Position numbers and translations under genes: made by a program
Shown: positions 33,803-46,388 of the stretch, one piece after another
Layout: every line of letters starts with the position of its first letter
Position numbering within the stretch: the stretch's first letter is position 1
Notes under the pieces: model-generated
Database searches by the model: none
Told to the model about the DNA's origin: nothing
Seen by the model: only the letters and a program-made list of their open reading frames with translations
NCBI GenBank assembly: GCA_051414845.1
Contig: CP183313.1
Coordinates: 62,001 to 126,000 of the forward strand
Length of the DNA: 64,000 bases
Source of the DNA: Simonsiella sp051414845
Lineage (GTDB): Bacteria; Pseudomonadota; Gammaproteobacteria; Burkholderiales; Neisseriaceae
Direction: 5' to 3'

Positions 33803-34912
33803 ATGGCTGAGAAATCAAGTAAAATAACTAAGGGTATTGATAAAAATACAGATAAAGCTGCTGCGTTACAGGCGGCTTTGGCGCAAATTGAGAAGAATTT
33901 TGGTAAAGAAGCCATTATGAAAATGGATGGCAGCCAGCAAATGGAAGAGTTGCAAGTGATTTCAACAGGCTCTTTGGGTTTGGACTTGGCCTTGGGCGTA
34001 GGTGGTTTGCCGCGTGGTCGCATTATTGAGATTTTTGGTCCTGAATCTTCGGGTAAAACAACGATGTGTTTGGAAACGATTGCACAATGCCAAAAAGATG
34101 GTGGCGTGTGTGCGTTTATTGACGTGGAAAATGCGTTTGACCCGATTTATGCGCGTGCTTTGGGCGTTAAAGTAGAGGAATTGTTGCTTTCTCAACCTGA
34201 TACAGGGGAGCAGGCATTGGAAATTTGCGATACTTTGGTACGCTCAGGTGGTGTGGACATGGTTGTAATTGACTCGGTGGCTGCGTTGGTGCCTAAGGCT
34301 GAAATTGAAGGCGAGATGGGCGATAGCCATGTGGGTTTGCAAGCGCGGTTGATGAGCCAAGCTCTGCGTAAATTGGCAGGTCATATTAAAAAAACCAATA
34401 CTTTGGTGGTATTTATTAACCAGTTGCGTATGAAAATTGGCGTGATGTTTGGTAACCCTGAAACGACGACGGGGGGTAATGCGTTGAAGTTCTATGCTTC
34501 GGTGCGTATTGATATCCGTGGTACGACACAAATCAAAGCCAAAGAGGGCGATGAGCCGATTGGTAAAGAAACCAAAGTCAAAGTGATTAAGAATAAAGTT
34601 GCACCGCCGTTCCGTACTGCGCAATTTGATATTTTGTATGGCGAAGGTGTGAGCTGGGAAGGCGAAATCATTGATATTGGTAGCGCAATGGGTATTATCA
34701 AAAAATCAGGCGCTTGGTTTAGCTATGAAGGTAGCAAAATTGGTCAAGGCAAGGAAAATGTCCGTATTTGGTTGAAAGAAAACCCTGGGATGGCGAAAGA
34801 AATTGAAGCGAAAATTCGCGCTGAAGCGAGCAAAAACCCTGCTTTTATCGATGGTACACAAGAGCAGGGCAATGAAAGTGATGACACAGAAGACGCGACT
34901 TCTGATGAGTAA
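33803..34912 (+). CDS. recA: Recombinase RecA
   Basis: Strand-exchange ATPase for homologous recombination, and the enzyme that integrates DNA taken up through the uptake-sequence system. With the ATG at 33803 it is 369 residues. Walker A GPESSGKTT is at 79-87, the catalytic Glu at about 109, Walker B-like MVVIDSVAAL near 145, and the L2 loop GVMFGNPETTTGGNALKFY. Two features differ from most RecA proteins: the motif usually AEHALDP/AEHAFDP reads VENAFDP, and IDIRGTTQIKAKEGDEP replaces the usual DIRR segment with one extra residue. The acidic C-terminal tail is present. The ATG begins the usual N-terminus; the longer open frame upstream is not family-like. Confidence 0.96.
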   Translation: MAEKSSKITKGIDKNTDKAAALQAALAQIEKNFGKEAIMKMDGSQQMEELQVISTGSLGLDLALGVGGLPRGRIIEIFGPESSGKTTMCLETIAQCQKDGGVCAFIDVENAFDPIYARALGVKVEELLLSQPDTGEQALEICDTLVRSGGVDMVVIDSVAALVPKAEIEGEMGDSHVGLQARLMSQALRKLAGHIKKTNTLVVFINQLRMKIGVMFGNPETTTGGNALKFYASVRIDIRGTTQIKAKEGDEPIGKETKVKVIKNKVAPPFRTAQFDILYGEGVSWEGEIIDIGSAMGIIKKSGAWFSYEGSKIGQGKENVRIWLKENPGMAKEIEAKIRAEASKNPAFIDGTQEQGNESDDTEDATSDE

Positions 34913-34920
34913 AACTTAAT

Positions 34921-34950
34921 AAAAGGCAGCATCGGTCTGCCTTTTATTGT
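34921..34950 (+). terminator. Terminator of recA
   Basis: AAAAGGCAG and CTGCCTTTT around a 7-base loop, then ATTGTTTT. Confidence 0.85.
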
Positions 34951-35014
34951 TTTCAGGCTGCCTGAAAGTTTAGGCTTCTTATTTTGAAGCTGAAATCATG
35001 ATGGGAATGAGAAA

Positions 35015-35527
35015 ATGGAATATTCTACTGGTTTACGTTGCGCAGTTTATGCGGGCAGTTTTGACCCGCCAACCAACGGACATTTATGGATGATTGCAGA
35101 AGCACATCAATTATTTGATGAACTCATCGTAGCCATTGGTGTGAACCCAGAAAAGAAAAGCACTTATTCTGTTGCGGAGCGCCAAATGATGCTGGAAGAA
35201 ATTACACAGCAGTTCGGTAATGTGCATATTGCTTCTTTTGAAAATGAGTTTTTGGTCAATTATGCCAATAAAATGGGCGCGGATTTTATTGTGCGTGGCA
35301 TTCGTTCAGCATCTGATTATGAGTATGAACGCGCTATTCGTTATATTAATGCGGATTTGCAACCCAATATCCAAACTGTATTTTTAATGCCACCAAGAGA
35401 AATTGCGGAAATTTCTTCTACTATGGTTAAAGGTTTGGTTGGGCCGAATGGTTGGCGAGAGATGATTGAGCGGTATGTGCCACAGGCGGTTTATCAGAAA
35501 ATGTTGGAAGATTTTGCGGATAGATAG
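35015..35527 (+). CDS. coaD: Phosphopantetheine adenylyltransferase
   Basis: Fourth step of coenzyme A synthesis from pantothenate: adenylates 4'-phosphopantetheine. The 170-residue protein has the nucleotidyltransferase motif AVYAGSFDPPTNGHLWMI (T/HxGH type, residues 10-27), FIVRGIRSASDYEYE for the substrate site, and the ISSTMVKGL motif near residue 130. Length is slightly more than the usual 160. It sits 100 bases behind recA with a terminator between, so it is probably transcribed separately. Confidence 0.96.
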   Translation: MEYSTGLRCAVYAGSFDPPTNGHLWMIAEAHQLFDELIVAIGVNPEKKSTYSVAERQMMLEEITQQFGNVHIASFENEFLVNYANKMGADFIVRGIRSASDYEYERAIRYINADLQPNIQTVFLMPPREIAEISSTMVKGLVGPNGWREMIERYVPQAVYQKMLEDFADR

Positions 35528-35642
35528 AAAGTTTATATTAATAGGCTGCCTGAAATTTAAGGCAGCTTAAAAACTTACCAAAAAAATATCTTTAAAATTC
35601 AGAGTAGATTAAGAATTTTGTAAAATATTTTGCACTTCAGTA

Positions 35643-35671
35643 TTGACTGTTTAGCGAGTGGGGCGTATAGT
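35643..35671 (+). promoter_or_regulatory. Ribosomal RNA operon promoter
   Basis: TTGACT at 35643 and TATAGT at 35666 with 17 bases between, an AT-rich stretch upstream like an UP element, and a GC-containing discriminator. It lies about 240 bases before the 16S gene. The 35528-35642 stretch otherwise holds one uptake sequence. Confidence 0.8.
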
Positions 35672-35756
35672 TCGGTCTTTCGCTGCTACGGCGGCAACGA
35701 AAAGCGAGTTGAACTACTGATTATAGTTGGTTTGATTAAGTTTTTCAAGGTTGAAA

Positions 35757-35772
35757 TAGCTCTTTAACAGAA
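35757..35772 (+). promoter_or_regulatory. boxA antitermination site in the rrn leader
   Basis: TAGCTCTTTAACAG matches the rrn boxA consensus TGCTCTTTAACA. A similar GATCTTTAACAAATTGG occurs in the 16S-23S spacer at about 38069. Confidence 0.75.
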
Positions 35773-35910
35773 CAGATTACCGATAAGTGTGAGTGCCTAA
35801 TGGTCTCACACTGCGACAATAAAAACAGACAAGATTGTGATTGGCTTTTTAGTTGATTACTCTTTGTCGGTTTCTTTGAAGCAGACCAGAAGTTAAATAA
35901 GTTAGAGATT

Positions 35911-37454
<1,544 letters not shown>

Positions 37455-37630
37455 GAGAAAAGAAGAGATTGTTAGGTACTCACACTTATCGGTAAACTGT
37501 GAAATAAAGATGCGAAATTTAAAAAATAACGGCGCTCTGCTGTGTTGTTCAATATCTTACGTAATTAATGTACGCGGCGATGTTTCACTTCGCGCATAGC
37601 TTGTTCTTTTTTTAAATTAAACAACACATA

Positions 37631-37707
<77 letters not shown>

Positions 37708-37824
37708 GTTTAGAGCATGTGAGCGATAAGCAGAATGTGTTGAAGTAAAAAATAAATAATAAAACAAGATTTAAATTTAACAGATTAAATTAAGTTTGAT
37801 TGTTTATGAAGAAGTAAGAATACT

Positions 37825-37900
37825 GGGGGCATAGCTCAGTTGGTAGAGCACCTGCTTTGCAAGCAGGGGGTCATCGGTTCGATCCCGTTTGCCTCCACCA
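37825..37900 (+). tRNA. tRNA-Ala (TGC)
   Basis: Acceptor GGGGGCA/TGCCTCC, anticodon loop TTTGCAA (anticodon TGC), encoded ACCA; second spacer tRNA. An uptake sequence directly follows, inside the rrn spacer. Confidence 0.97.
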
Positions 37901-38338
37901 AGTTTCAGGCAGCCTGAAATAAAAATAAATGATGAATTTAAAAATTAAAATAAAAAATAATTTATAAATTTAGAATTTAAAAAAACTTAAAAAATAGAAA
38001 TTGCAAATTAAAGTGAGTTTGTGTAAACTTGCTGGCTTACTTTAATTTGCGATTTATTTTGAACGCATCGATCTTTAACAAATTGGAAAGCCGAAATCAA
38101 CAAACAAAGACAATGTTTGATTTGGTTTGAAATACTGATGCAACAGTATTTCAGGCAGCCTGAAAAGGCAACAAATCATACAGCAAATTTGGGTGATGAT
38201 TGTATCAACTGTTCTTGTAAACAAAAGGCAAGAACGGAACACAACAACAGCAGTAAGCTTTGTCAAAGTAGAGAATCTAAGTAGAAATTGGTTGTCAACG
38301 CCAGTTTTTGCAAAGTCAGAAGGTTCTTCAAATGATAG

Positions 38339-41229
<2,891 letters not shown>

Positions 41230-41420
41230 ATCATTTGAAGAACTTTGAAACTGATAAGTGAAATAAAACACACAAAATCAGAATAAACACAAAGTCATCA
41301 AGATAAAGCTTACTGATGAATACAGTTCATCACCAAAATTAATGTTGATTAAACAATAAATAACAGAATAATGCTTATTCAAAGCAATCTTCTCAACGGC
41401 TTCCCAGTTTGACAGTTTAC

Positions 41421-41533
41421 GTTTGGCGACCATAGCGGTTTGGTACCACTCCTTCCCATCTCGAACAGGACAGTGAAACATCCCAGCGCCGATGATAGTA
41501 CGGTTCCCGTGTGAAAGTAGGTCATCGCCAAAC
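41421..41533 (+). rRNA. rrf: 5S ribosomal RNA
   Basis: GTTTGGCGACCATAGCGGTT at the 5' end pairs with the 3' TCATCGCCAAAC; interior CCACTCCTTCCCATCTCGAA is the typical 5S loop region. About 113 bases. Confidence 0.94.
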
Positions 41534-41542
41534 TCTTATTCT

Positions 41543-41580
41543 AAATCCCAGTTTACTCCATACAGTAAACTGGGATTTTT
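41543..41580 (+). terminator. Terminator of the rRNA operon
   Basis: AAATCCCAGTTTACT and AGTAAACTGGGATTTTT pair perfectly around a 6-base loop right behind the 5S gene. Confidence 0.93.
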
Positions 41581-41713
41581 ACTATTAGACAAAATTTTAT
41601 ATCCTTAAATTATAAAACAAAGTAGCACAAATTCTGTTTTCAGGCAGCCTGAAAAGTGAAGTGGCATGTTATACTTTGTCTATCTTAATTTTATCCAACA
41701 AGGAGCAAAAAAA

Positions 41714-42646
41714 ATGAATATTGCACATAGCATTACAGATTTGATTGGTAACACACCTTTAGTAGAATTGAACGCCTTAACCAAAGGCTTGCCAGGTCGC
41801 GTGGTCGCCAAACTGGAATTTTTCAACCCAGGTAGCAGCGTGAAAGACCGTATTGCCGCCGCGATGATTGAAGTGGCTGAAAAAGAAGGAAAAATCAAAG
41901 AAGGTACGATTATTGTTGAGCCAACTTCAGGTAATACCGGCATTGGCTTGGCAATGGTTTGTGCGGCAAAAGGCTATAAATTGGTCATCACTATGCCTGA
42001 AAGCATGAGTAAAGAACGCCGTATGTTGTTGCGTGCTTTTGGTGCAGAATTGGTATTAACGCCAGCAGCTGAAGGTATGGGCGGTGCGATTGCTAAAGCG
42101 GAAGAGTTCGTGAAAACCAATCCTGAAACCTATTTTATGCCACAACAATTTGAAAACGCGGCAAACCCAGAAGTTCATCGTAAAACCACCGCCGAAGAAA
42201 TCTGGCGCGATACTGACGGTAAAGTGGACATTTTCGTAGCGGGTGTAGGCACAGGCGGTACAGTAACAGGTGTAGGCGAAGTATTGAAAGCTAAAAATTC
42301 GGGTGTACAAGTATTTGCCGTAGAACCTGAAGCGTCGCCTGTGTTGAGCGGCGGTCAAAAAGGTCCACATCCTATTCAAGGTATTGGCGCAGGTTTCTTG
42401 CCGAAAAACTTGAATACAGAAGTGTACGACGGCATTATTCAAACACCTAACGAAGCCGCATTTTCTACCGCGCGCGCGATGGCAGAAAAAGAAGGTATTT
42501 TGGTTGGCATTTCATCAGGTGCATCCGTTTGGTCAGCATTGCAACTGGCGGCGAAACCTGAAAATAAAGACAAATTGATTGTCGTATTGATTCCATCATA
42601 CGGCGAGCGTTACTTGTCTACACCGTTATTTGCCGATTTAGCTTAA
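41714..42646 (+). CDS. cysK: Cysteine synthase A
   Basis: PLP enzyme making cysteine from O-acetylserine and sulfide; 310 residues. The PLP lysine is in NPGSSVKDRIAA (about residue 42), with PTSGNTGIGLA, the GTGGTVTGVGE phosphate-binding loop (about 175-185), and the ISSGASVWSALQLA segment near the C-terminus. The ATG at 41714 has AGGAG 8 bases upstream. In Proteobacteria CysB activates the pathway; a CysB-like gene lies at 26.6 kb. Upstream in-frame codons are ignored because they precede the ribosome-binding site. Confidence 0.96.
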   Translation: MNIAHSITDLIGNTPLVELNALTKGLPGRVVAKLEFFNPGSSVKDRIAAAMIEVAEKEGKIKEGTIIVEPTSGNTGIGLAMVCAAKGYKLVITMPESMSKERRMLLRAFGAELVLTPAAEGMGGAIAKAEEFVKTNPETYFMPQQFENAANPEVHRKTTAEEIWRDTDGKVDIFVAGVGTGGTVTGVGEVLKAKNSGVQVFAVEPEASPVLSGGQKGPHPIQGIGAGFLPKNLNTEVYDGIIQTPNEAAFSTARAMAEKEGILVGISSGASVWSALQLAAKPENKDKLIVVLIPSYGERYLSTPLFADLA

Positions 42647-42759
42647 ACGCGTTTTCAGGCAGCCTGAAAAGTTTTACATACTTTCAGGCTGTTGCTATTT
42701 TGAAACCCATGCAAAATCGGTTAAAATACGCCATTTTCAAATTACCGCAGGAACATATC

Positions 42760-43230
42760 ATGAACAAACACTTGCCCTTAGCCATTCTAACCGCAATGGT
42801 ATTATCCGCTTGCGGTACTTTAGAAGTGCCACGCGTTTTGACGCCAAACAACAATACACAAAGCAGCGGCGTTTACCAATTAGACAGAAACCACTGGACA
42901 GACGTTGCCAAAATCCGTGCCGAAGCACAACGCTTAGGTACACAAGTTTCCAGTGGCAAAATTACCAAAGTACAAGCTGCGCAAATGCTAGACCGTTATC
43001 GTCGTAACTTGGTGGGTCGTAATAGCGTAGATGACAGCGTATATGAAGTGTACCAACAAGCAGCGGTTGATAGTCAGCGTGGTGCAATTAATGCTTCACA
43101 ATCAAAAGCTTATGTAGAAAACGCCTTGCGTGGCTGGCAACAACGTTGGCCTAATATGAGTAACAAACCAGCCAACCCAGCATTTACCAATTTCTTGTTG
43201 GAATATATGGGCATGAAACCGTTGCAATAA
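42760..43230 (+). CDS. Small lipoprotein, unknown function
   Basis: A 156-residue predicted lipoprotein: signal MNKHLPLAILTAMVLSACG with lipobox LSAC. The mature region has a helical segment (VAKIRAEAQRLGTQVSSGKI, MLDRYRRNLVGRN), then a region around residues 90-140 (VYEVYQQAAVDSQRGAINAS) and ends FLLEYMGMKPLQ. No domain recognised. It sits 113 bases after cysK and shares its direction, but an uptake sequence lies between. The ATG at 42760, with GCAGGAA upstream, is preferred over an earlier in-frame ATG. Confidence 0.8.
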   Translation: MNKHLPLAILTAMVLSACGTLEVPRVLTPNNNTQSSGVYQLDRNHWTDVAKIRAEAQRLGTQVSSGKITKVQAAQMLDRYRRNLVGRNSVDDSVYEVYQQAAVDSQRGAINASQSKAYVENALRGWQQRWPNMSNKPANPAFTNFLLEYMGMKPLQ

Positions 43231-43354
43231 AACGAAAAAGCCATCTAAACTTTGCTTTTTCACGTGCATTTGTTACAATGCGCGCAGCAAAACCGAATAT
43301 ACGCAAGCCGCATTTTCAGCGGCTTGCCTTTTTATTTATCCTACTATTTATATT

Positions 43355-43397
43355 GATATGTTTCAGGCAGCCTGAAAACCAAGGCTGCCTGAAACAC
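43355..43397. repeat. Close pair of uptake sequences before greA
   Basis: TTTCAGGCAGCCTGAAA at about 43360 is followed 6 bases later by AGGCTGCCTGAAAC, partly overlapping the greA leader. As inverted copies they could fold and end the upstream transcript. Confidence 0.55.
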
Positions 43398-43406
43398 GGA
43401 GTAAAC

Positions 43407-43883
43407 ATGCAAAAAATCCCTTTAACGCTTTTTGGTGCAGAACAACTGAAAAACGAATTGCAACACCTTAAATCTGTAGCGCGTCCAGAAATCATCGCTG
43501 CCATTGCCGAAGCGCGTTCGCACGGCGATTTGTCTGAAAACGCCGAATACGAAGCCGCCAAAGAAAAACAAGGCTTTATTGAAGGTCGCATTGCAGAATT
43601 AGAAAGCAAATTGTCACACGCACAAATCATTGACCCCAAAGAAATTCATGCCGAAGGACGCATTGTATTTGGTACAACCGTTACTTTAATGGATTTGGAA
43701 ACCGATGAAGAAGTGCGTTATCAAATCGTGGGCGACGATGAAGCCGATATTAAAGAACAAAAAATTTCCGTCAATTCCCCGATTGCGCGCGCTTTGATTG
43801 GCAAAGAAGAGGGCGATGTTGCCGAAGTGCAAGCGCCGAGCGGTATTCGCGAATACGAAATTCTCACAGTAGAATACATCTAA
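43407..43883 (+). CDS. greA: Transcription elongation factor GreA
   Basis: Rescues stalled RNA polymerase by promoting cleavage of the backtracked transcript. The 158-residue protein has the N-terminal coiled-coil (LKNELQHLKSVARPEIIAAI ... SHGDLSENAEYEAAKEKQGF, with the acidic tip Asp and Glu) and the C-terminal FKBP-like domain (TVTLMDLETDEEVRYQIVG; SPIARALIGKEEGD). The ATG at 43407 has CGGAG upstream. Confidence 0.96.
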   Translation: MQKIPLTLFGAEQLKNELQHLKSVARPEIIAAIAEARSHGDLSENAEYEAAKEKQGFIEGRIAELESKLSHAQIIDPKEIHAEGRIVFGTTVTLMDLETDEEVRYQIVGDDEADIKEQKISVNSPIARALIGKEEGDVAEVQAPSGIREYEILTVEYI

Positions 43884-43889
43884 ATCGAT

Positions 43890-43927
43890 TTTCAGGCAGC
43901 CTATATTTTCAGGCTGCCTGAAAACTT
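43890..43927. terminator. Uptake-sequence pair after greA
   Basis: TTTTCAGGCAGCC and a few bases later TTTTCAGGCTGCCTGAAAA lie in opposite orientation 10 bases after the greA stop. Confidence 0.5.
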
Positions 43928-44156
43928 TTATAGCTGCGTATGTACCCGATATATGCAGCGAACGTTATCATATTCTCCTATTTCTCCATTAAACGACTAT
44001 ACAAAGCCCAATCCTTTTTCAGGCAGCCTGAAAGCCAGTTAGATTATCAAAAAGCACATAACACTTATTCTAAGTATGCAAAAACTGTTTGATTTTTCAA
44101 AACAAAAACTTTACAATCGCCGCTTCCCTCCAACCCTCTAATGAGAAGATACCATA

Positions 44157-45320
44157 ATGAAAAAAACCTTGTTGAGCACGATTATTTTGTTCACATTGGC
44201 AGCCTGCGGTGGCGGTCAATCGTCTGATAACAAAAGCGCGCAAACTGCGCCAGCAAACGCTTCAGGTGTAGCGGCAACGCCAGCTTCCAACCTACCTGAA
44301 ACCAAAGAATTGCGCATTTTCAACTGGTCAAACTATGTGGACGAATCCACGGTAGAAGACTTCAAAAAAGCCAAGGGCTTGGACTTGACCTACGACCTTT
44401 ACGAAAGCAACGAAGGCTTGGAAGCCAAAGTGCTGACCGGTCAATCAGGTTACGATTTAGCCGTGCCGGGTATCGCATTCTTGCCACGTCAAATTCAGGC
44501 AGGCGCATACCAAAAAATCAACAAGGATTTGATTCCAAACTATAAAAACATTGATCCAGCATTGTTGAAACTGTTGAGCGATGCAGAACCACAAGCGACC
44601 GAATACGCTGTGCCATACTTCTCTGGCGCAAACACCTTGGCAATTACCGCCAAAGGTAAAGAATTACTTGGCGGCAAGCTGCCTGAAAACGGCTGGGACT
44701 TGTTGTTCAAACCCGAATACACCAACAAATTAAAATCTTGCGGTATCGCTCTTTGGGATACACCAAGCGAAATGTTTCCGATTGTGTTGAACTACATCGG
44801 CAAAAGTCCAAAAGGCGAAAATGCAGCCGATATTGATGCAGCTTATGCCGTATTGCAAGCCGTTCGCCCCGATATCAAACGATTTAGCGCATCTTATATT
44901 GACGAATTGGCACGCGGCGACATCTGCTTGGTAGCAGGTAACGGCGGCGACTTGAACTTGGCAAAAGCCCGTTCAGAAGAAGTAAAATCTAATGTGGGTA
45001 TTGAAGTATTGACGCCAAAAGGCATGGGCATTTGGGTGGAATCTTGGGTGATTCCAAAAGACGCGAAAAACGTAGCTAACGCGCATAAATACATCAACTA
45101 CACATTAGACCCAGAAATCGCAGCGAAAAACGGCAACGCGGTAACATTCGCCCCAGCCAGCTTGCCAGCGCGCGAAAAAATGGACAAAGCTTTAGTGGCA
45201 ACCCGTTCTATTTTCCCAACGGCAGAAGACATGGCAGCAGGTTTTGTGATGCCACAAATGTCGCCAGAAGCGAAAAAACAAACCACAGCATTGTGGCAAA
45301 AATTGAAAATGGGTAAATAA
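44157..45320 (+). CDS. Polyamine ABC transporter substrate-binding lipoprotein
   Basis: A 387-residue PotD/PotF-type periplasmic binding protein with a lipoprotein signal (MKKTLLSTIILFTLAAC) and a 25-residue Ala/Ser-rich tether. Family phrases: LRIFNWSNYVDESTVEDF, GYDLAVPGIAFLPRQIQAG, a VPYFSGANTLAI strand (the position where PotF reads YMWGTTGI), LWDTPSEMFPIVL, and MGIWVESWVIPKDAKNVANAHKYINY, containing the Trp/Asp ligand-binding region. It probably binds putrescine or spermidine. No permease or ATPase gene is adjacent, as is common in Neisseria where pot genes are scattered. A terminator made from uptake sequences follows. Confidence 0.88.
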   Translation: MKKTLLSTIILFTLAACGGGQSSDNKSAQTAPANASGVAATPASNLPETKELRIFNWSNYVDESTVEDFKKAKGLDLTYDLYESNEGLEAKVLTGQSGYDLAVPGIAFLPRQIQAGAYQKINKDLIPNYKNIDPALLKLLSDAEPQATEYAVPYFSGANTLAITAKGKELLGGKLPENGWDLLFKPEYTNKLKSCGIALWDTPSEMFPIVLNYIGKSPKGENAADIDAAYAVLQAVRPDIKRFSASYIDELARGDICLVAGNGGDLNLAKARSEEVKSNVGIEVLTPKGMGIWVESWVIPKDAKNVANAHKYINYTLDPEIAAKNGNAVTFAPASLPAREKMDKALVATRSIFPTAEDMAAGFVMPQMSPEAKKQTTALWQKLKMGK

Positions 45321-45349
45321 TTCAGCGAATTAAATACACATTAAAGTGT

Positions 45350-45386
45350 AAAAAGGCTGCCTGAAAGTTTCAGGTAGCCTTTTTAT
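45350..45386 (+). terminator. Terminator built from two uptake sequences
   Basis: AAAAAGGCTGCCTGAAA and TTTCAGGTAGCCTTTTT face each other with one base between, immediately after the polyamine-binding gene. Confidence 0.85.
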
Positions 45387-45403
45387 ATATTAATGTACAC
45401 ATT

Positions 45404-45494
45404 TGTAGGTCGGATTCTTGTATCCGACAATTTTAAAATAAAAACAGATATTTGCTAGAATCAAAAAATGTCGGATTCGAGAATCCGACCTTGT
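45404..45494. mobile_element. GTCGGATTC inverted-repeat element (copy B)
   Basis: Arms GTAGGTCGGATTCTTGTATC and TCGGATTCGAGAATCCGACC bound a 91-bp unit whose interior shares GATATTTGCT with copy A at 23870. Same length and same internal motif show one family. Half copies occur near 2170 (GGTCCGATTCAAGAATCTGA), 7977 and 15450. Confidence 0.75.
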
Positions 45495-45609
45495 ATATTA
45501 AAACCCAAGTATCATAGCAACAACCCCAGCCGATCTGCCACTCGTATCCGACCAAGAGCCAAGTTATTTAAACCCACACTCGTTTCGTAGCTCAGAGAGC
45601 AGATAAGCA

Positions 45610-46325
45610 CCATCAACACAACCGAACAGTTGCCAGACAACACACAACCGAATGCAAGGCAGGTTTATGATGAGTACCGATACTAAAATGCTCGCGTTTT
45701 ACGCCCAAATGATGGCGCAACGCACCGATTTGAAAACCATGCTCTACACACCACCTAGCGAAGCCGAAGAAGTATTGGATACGCTGGTCAATCGCCGCAA
45801 TCAGCTAGTACAAATGCGTTCTGCCGAGAAGAACCGTTTGCACCAAGTGCATGAAACGCAAGTTGAAAGTGTAGAAAAGCTGATTGAGCATTTAAGCGAT
45901 TTAATCGCCGATTTGGAACGCCAAATTGACGACTATACCCATACGCATTTTTCTGACCAAACCGAAACCATCAGCCAAATTAAAGGCGTTGGTTCAACCA
46001 CAACAGCGACACTGATTGCGATGCTGCCTGAATTGGGTAAAGTATCACACAAACAAATCGCCAGTTTGGTGGGTGTTGCACACACCCGAAAGAAAGTGGC
46101 ACAATGAAATTCAAAAGTCATTGCTTTGGTGGTTGTTCTGTGGTACGTAAAACGTTATACATGACTGCAATGGTTGCGGCACGATATGAACCGTGCATTA
46201 AGGCGTTTTACGATTGTCTGCGTGTGAAAGGCAAAGCTGCCAAAGTGGCGATTAATGCGTGTATGCGTAAATTGCTGACGATTTTAAACGCGATAATGCG
46301 TGATAAGTTTAAGTCTTTGGCTTAG
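45610..46325 (+). pseudogene. IS110-family transposase remnant
   Basis: The frame from 45652 (STDTKMLAFYAQMMAQRTDLK ... LVNRRNQLVQMRSAEKNRLHQ ... ISQIKGVGSTTTATLIAMLPELGKVSHKQIASLVGVAH) and the overlapping frame from 46104 (KFKSHCFGGCSVVRKTLYMTA ... INACMRKLLTILNAIMRDK) are the central and C-terminal parts of an IS110-type transposase. The N-terminal RuvC-like DEDD portion is missing apart from the last Asp region (TDTKML, where TDxIDAKML is expected), and a frameshift near 46090-46104 splits the rest. No terminal repeats can be defined; flanking DNA from 45495 holds no other gene. Confidence 0.85.
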
Positions 46326-46388
46326 CTTGTTTTTTACCAGTTTTGGTATTTTTGCCCGACGGGGTTGAAAATACAGTTGCTACACATT

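Noticed and set aside
35641..35720. A small RNA gene ahead of 16S
   Set aside because: The segment is better explained as the rrn promoter and leader, with a boxA further down.
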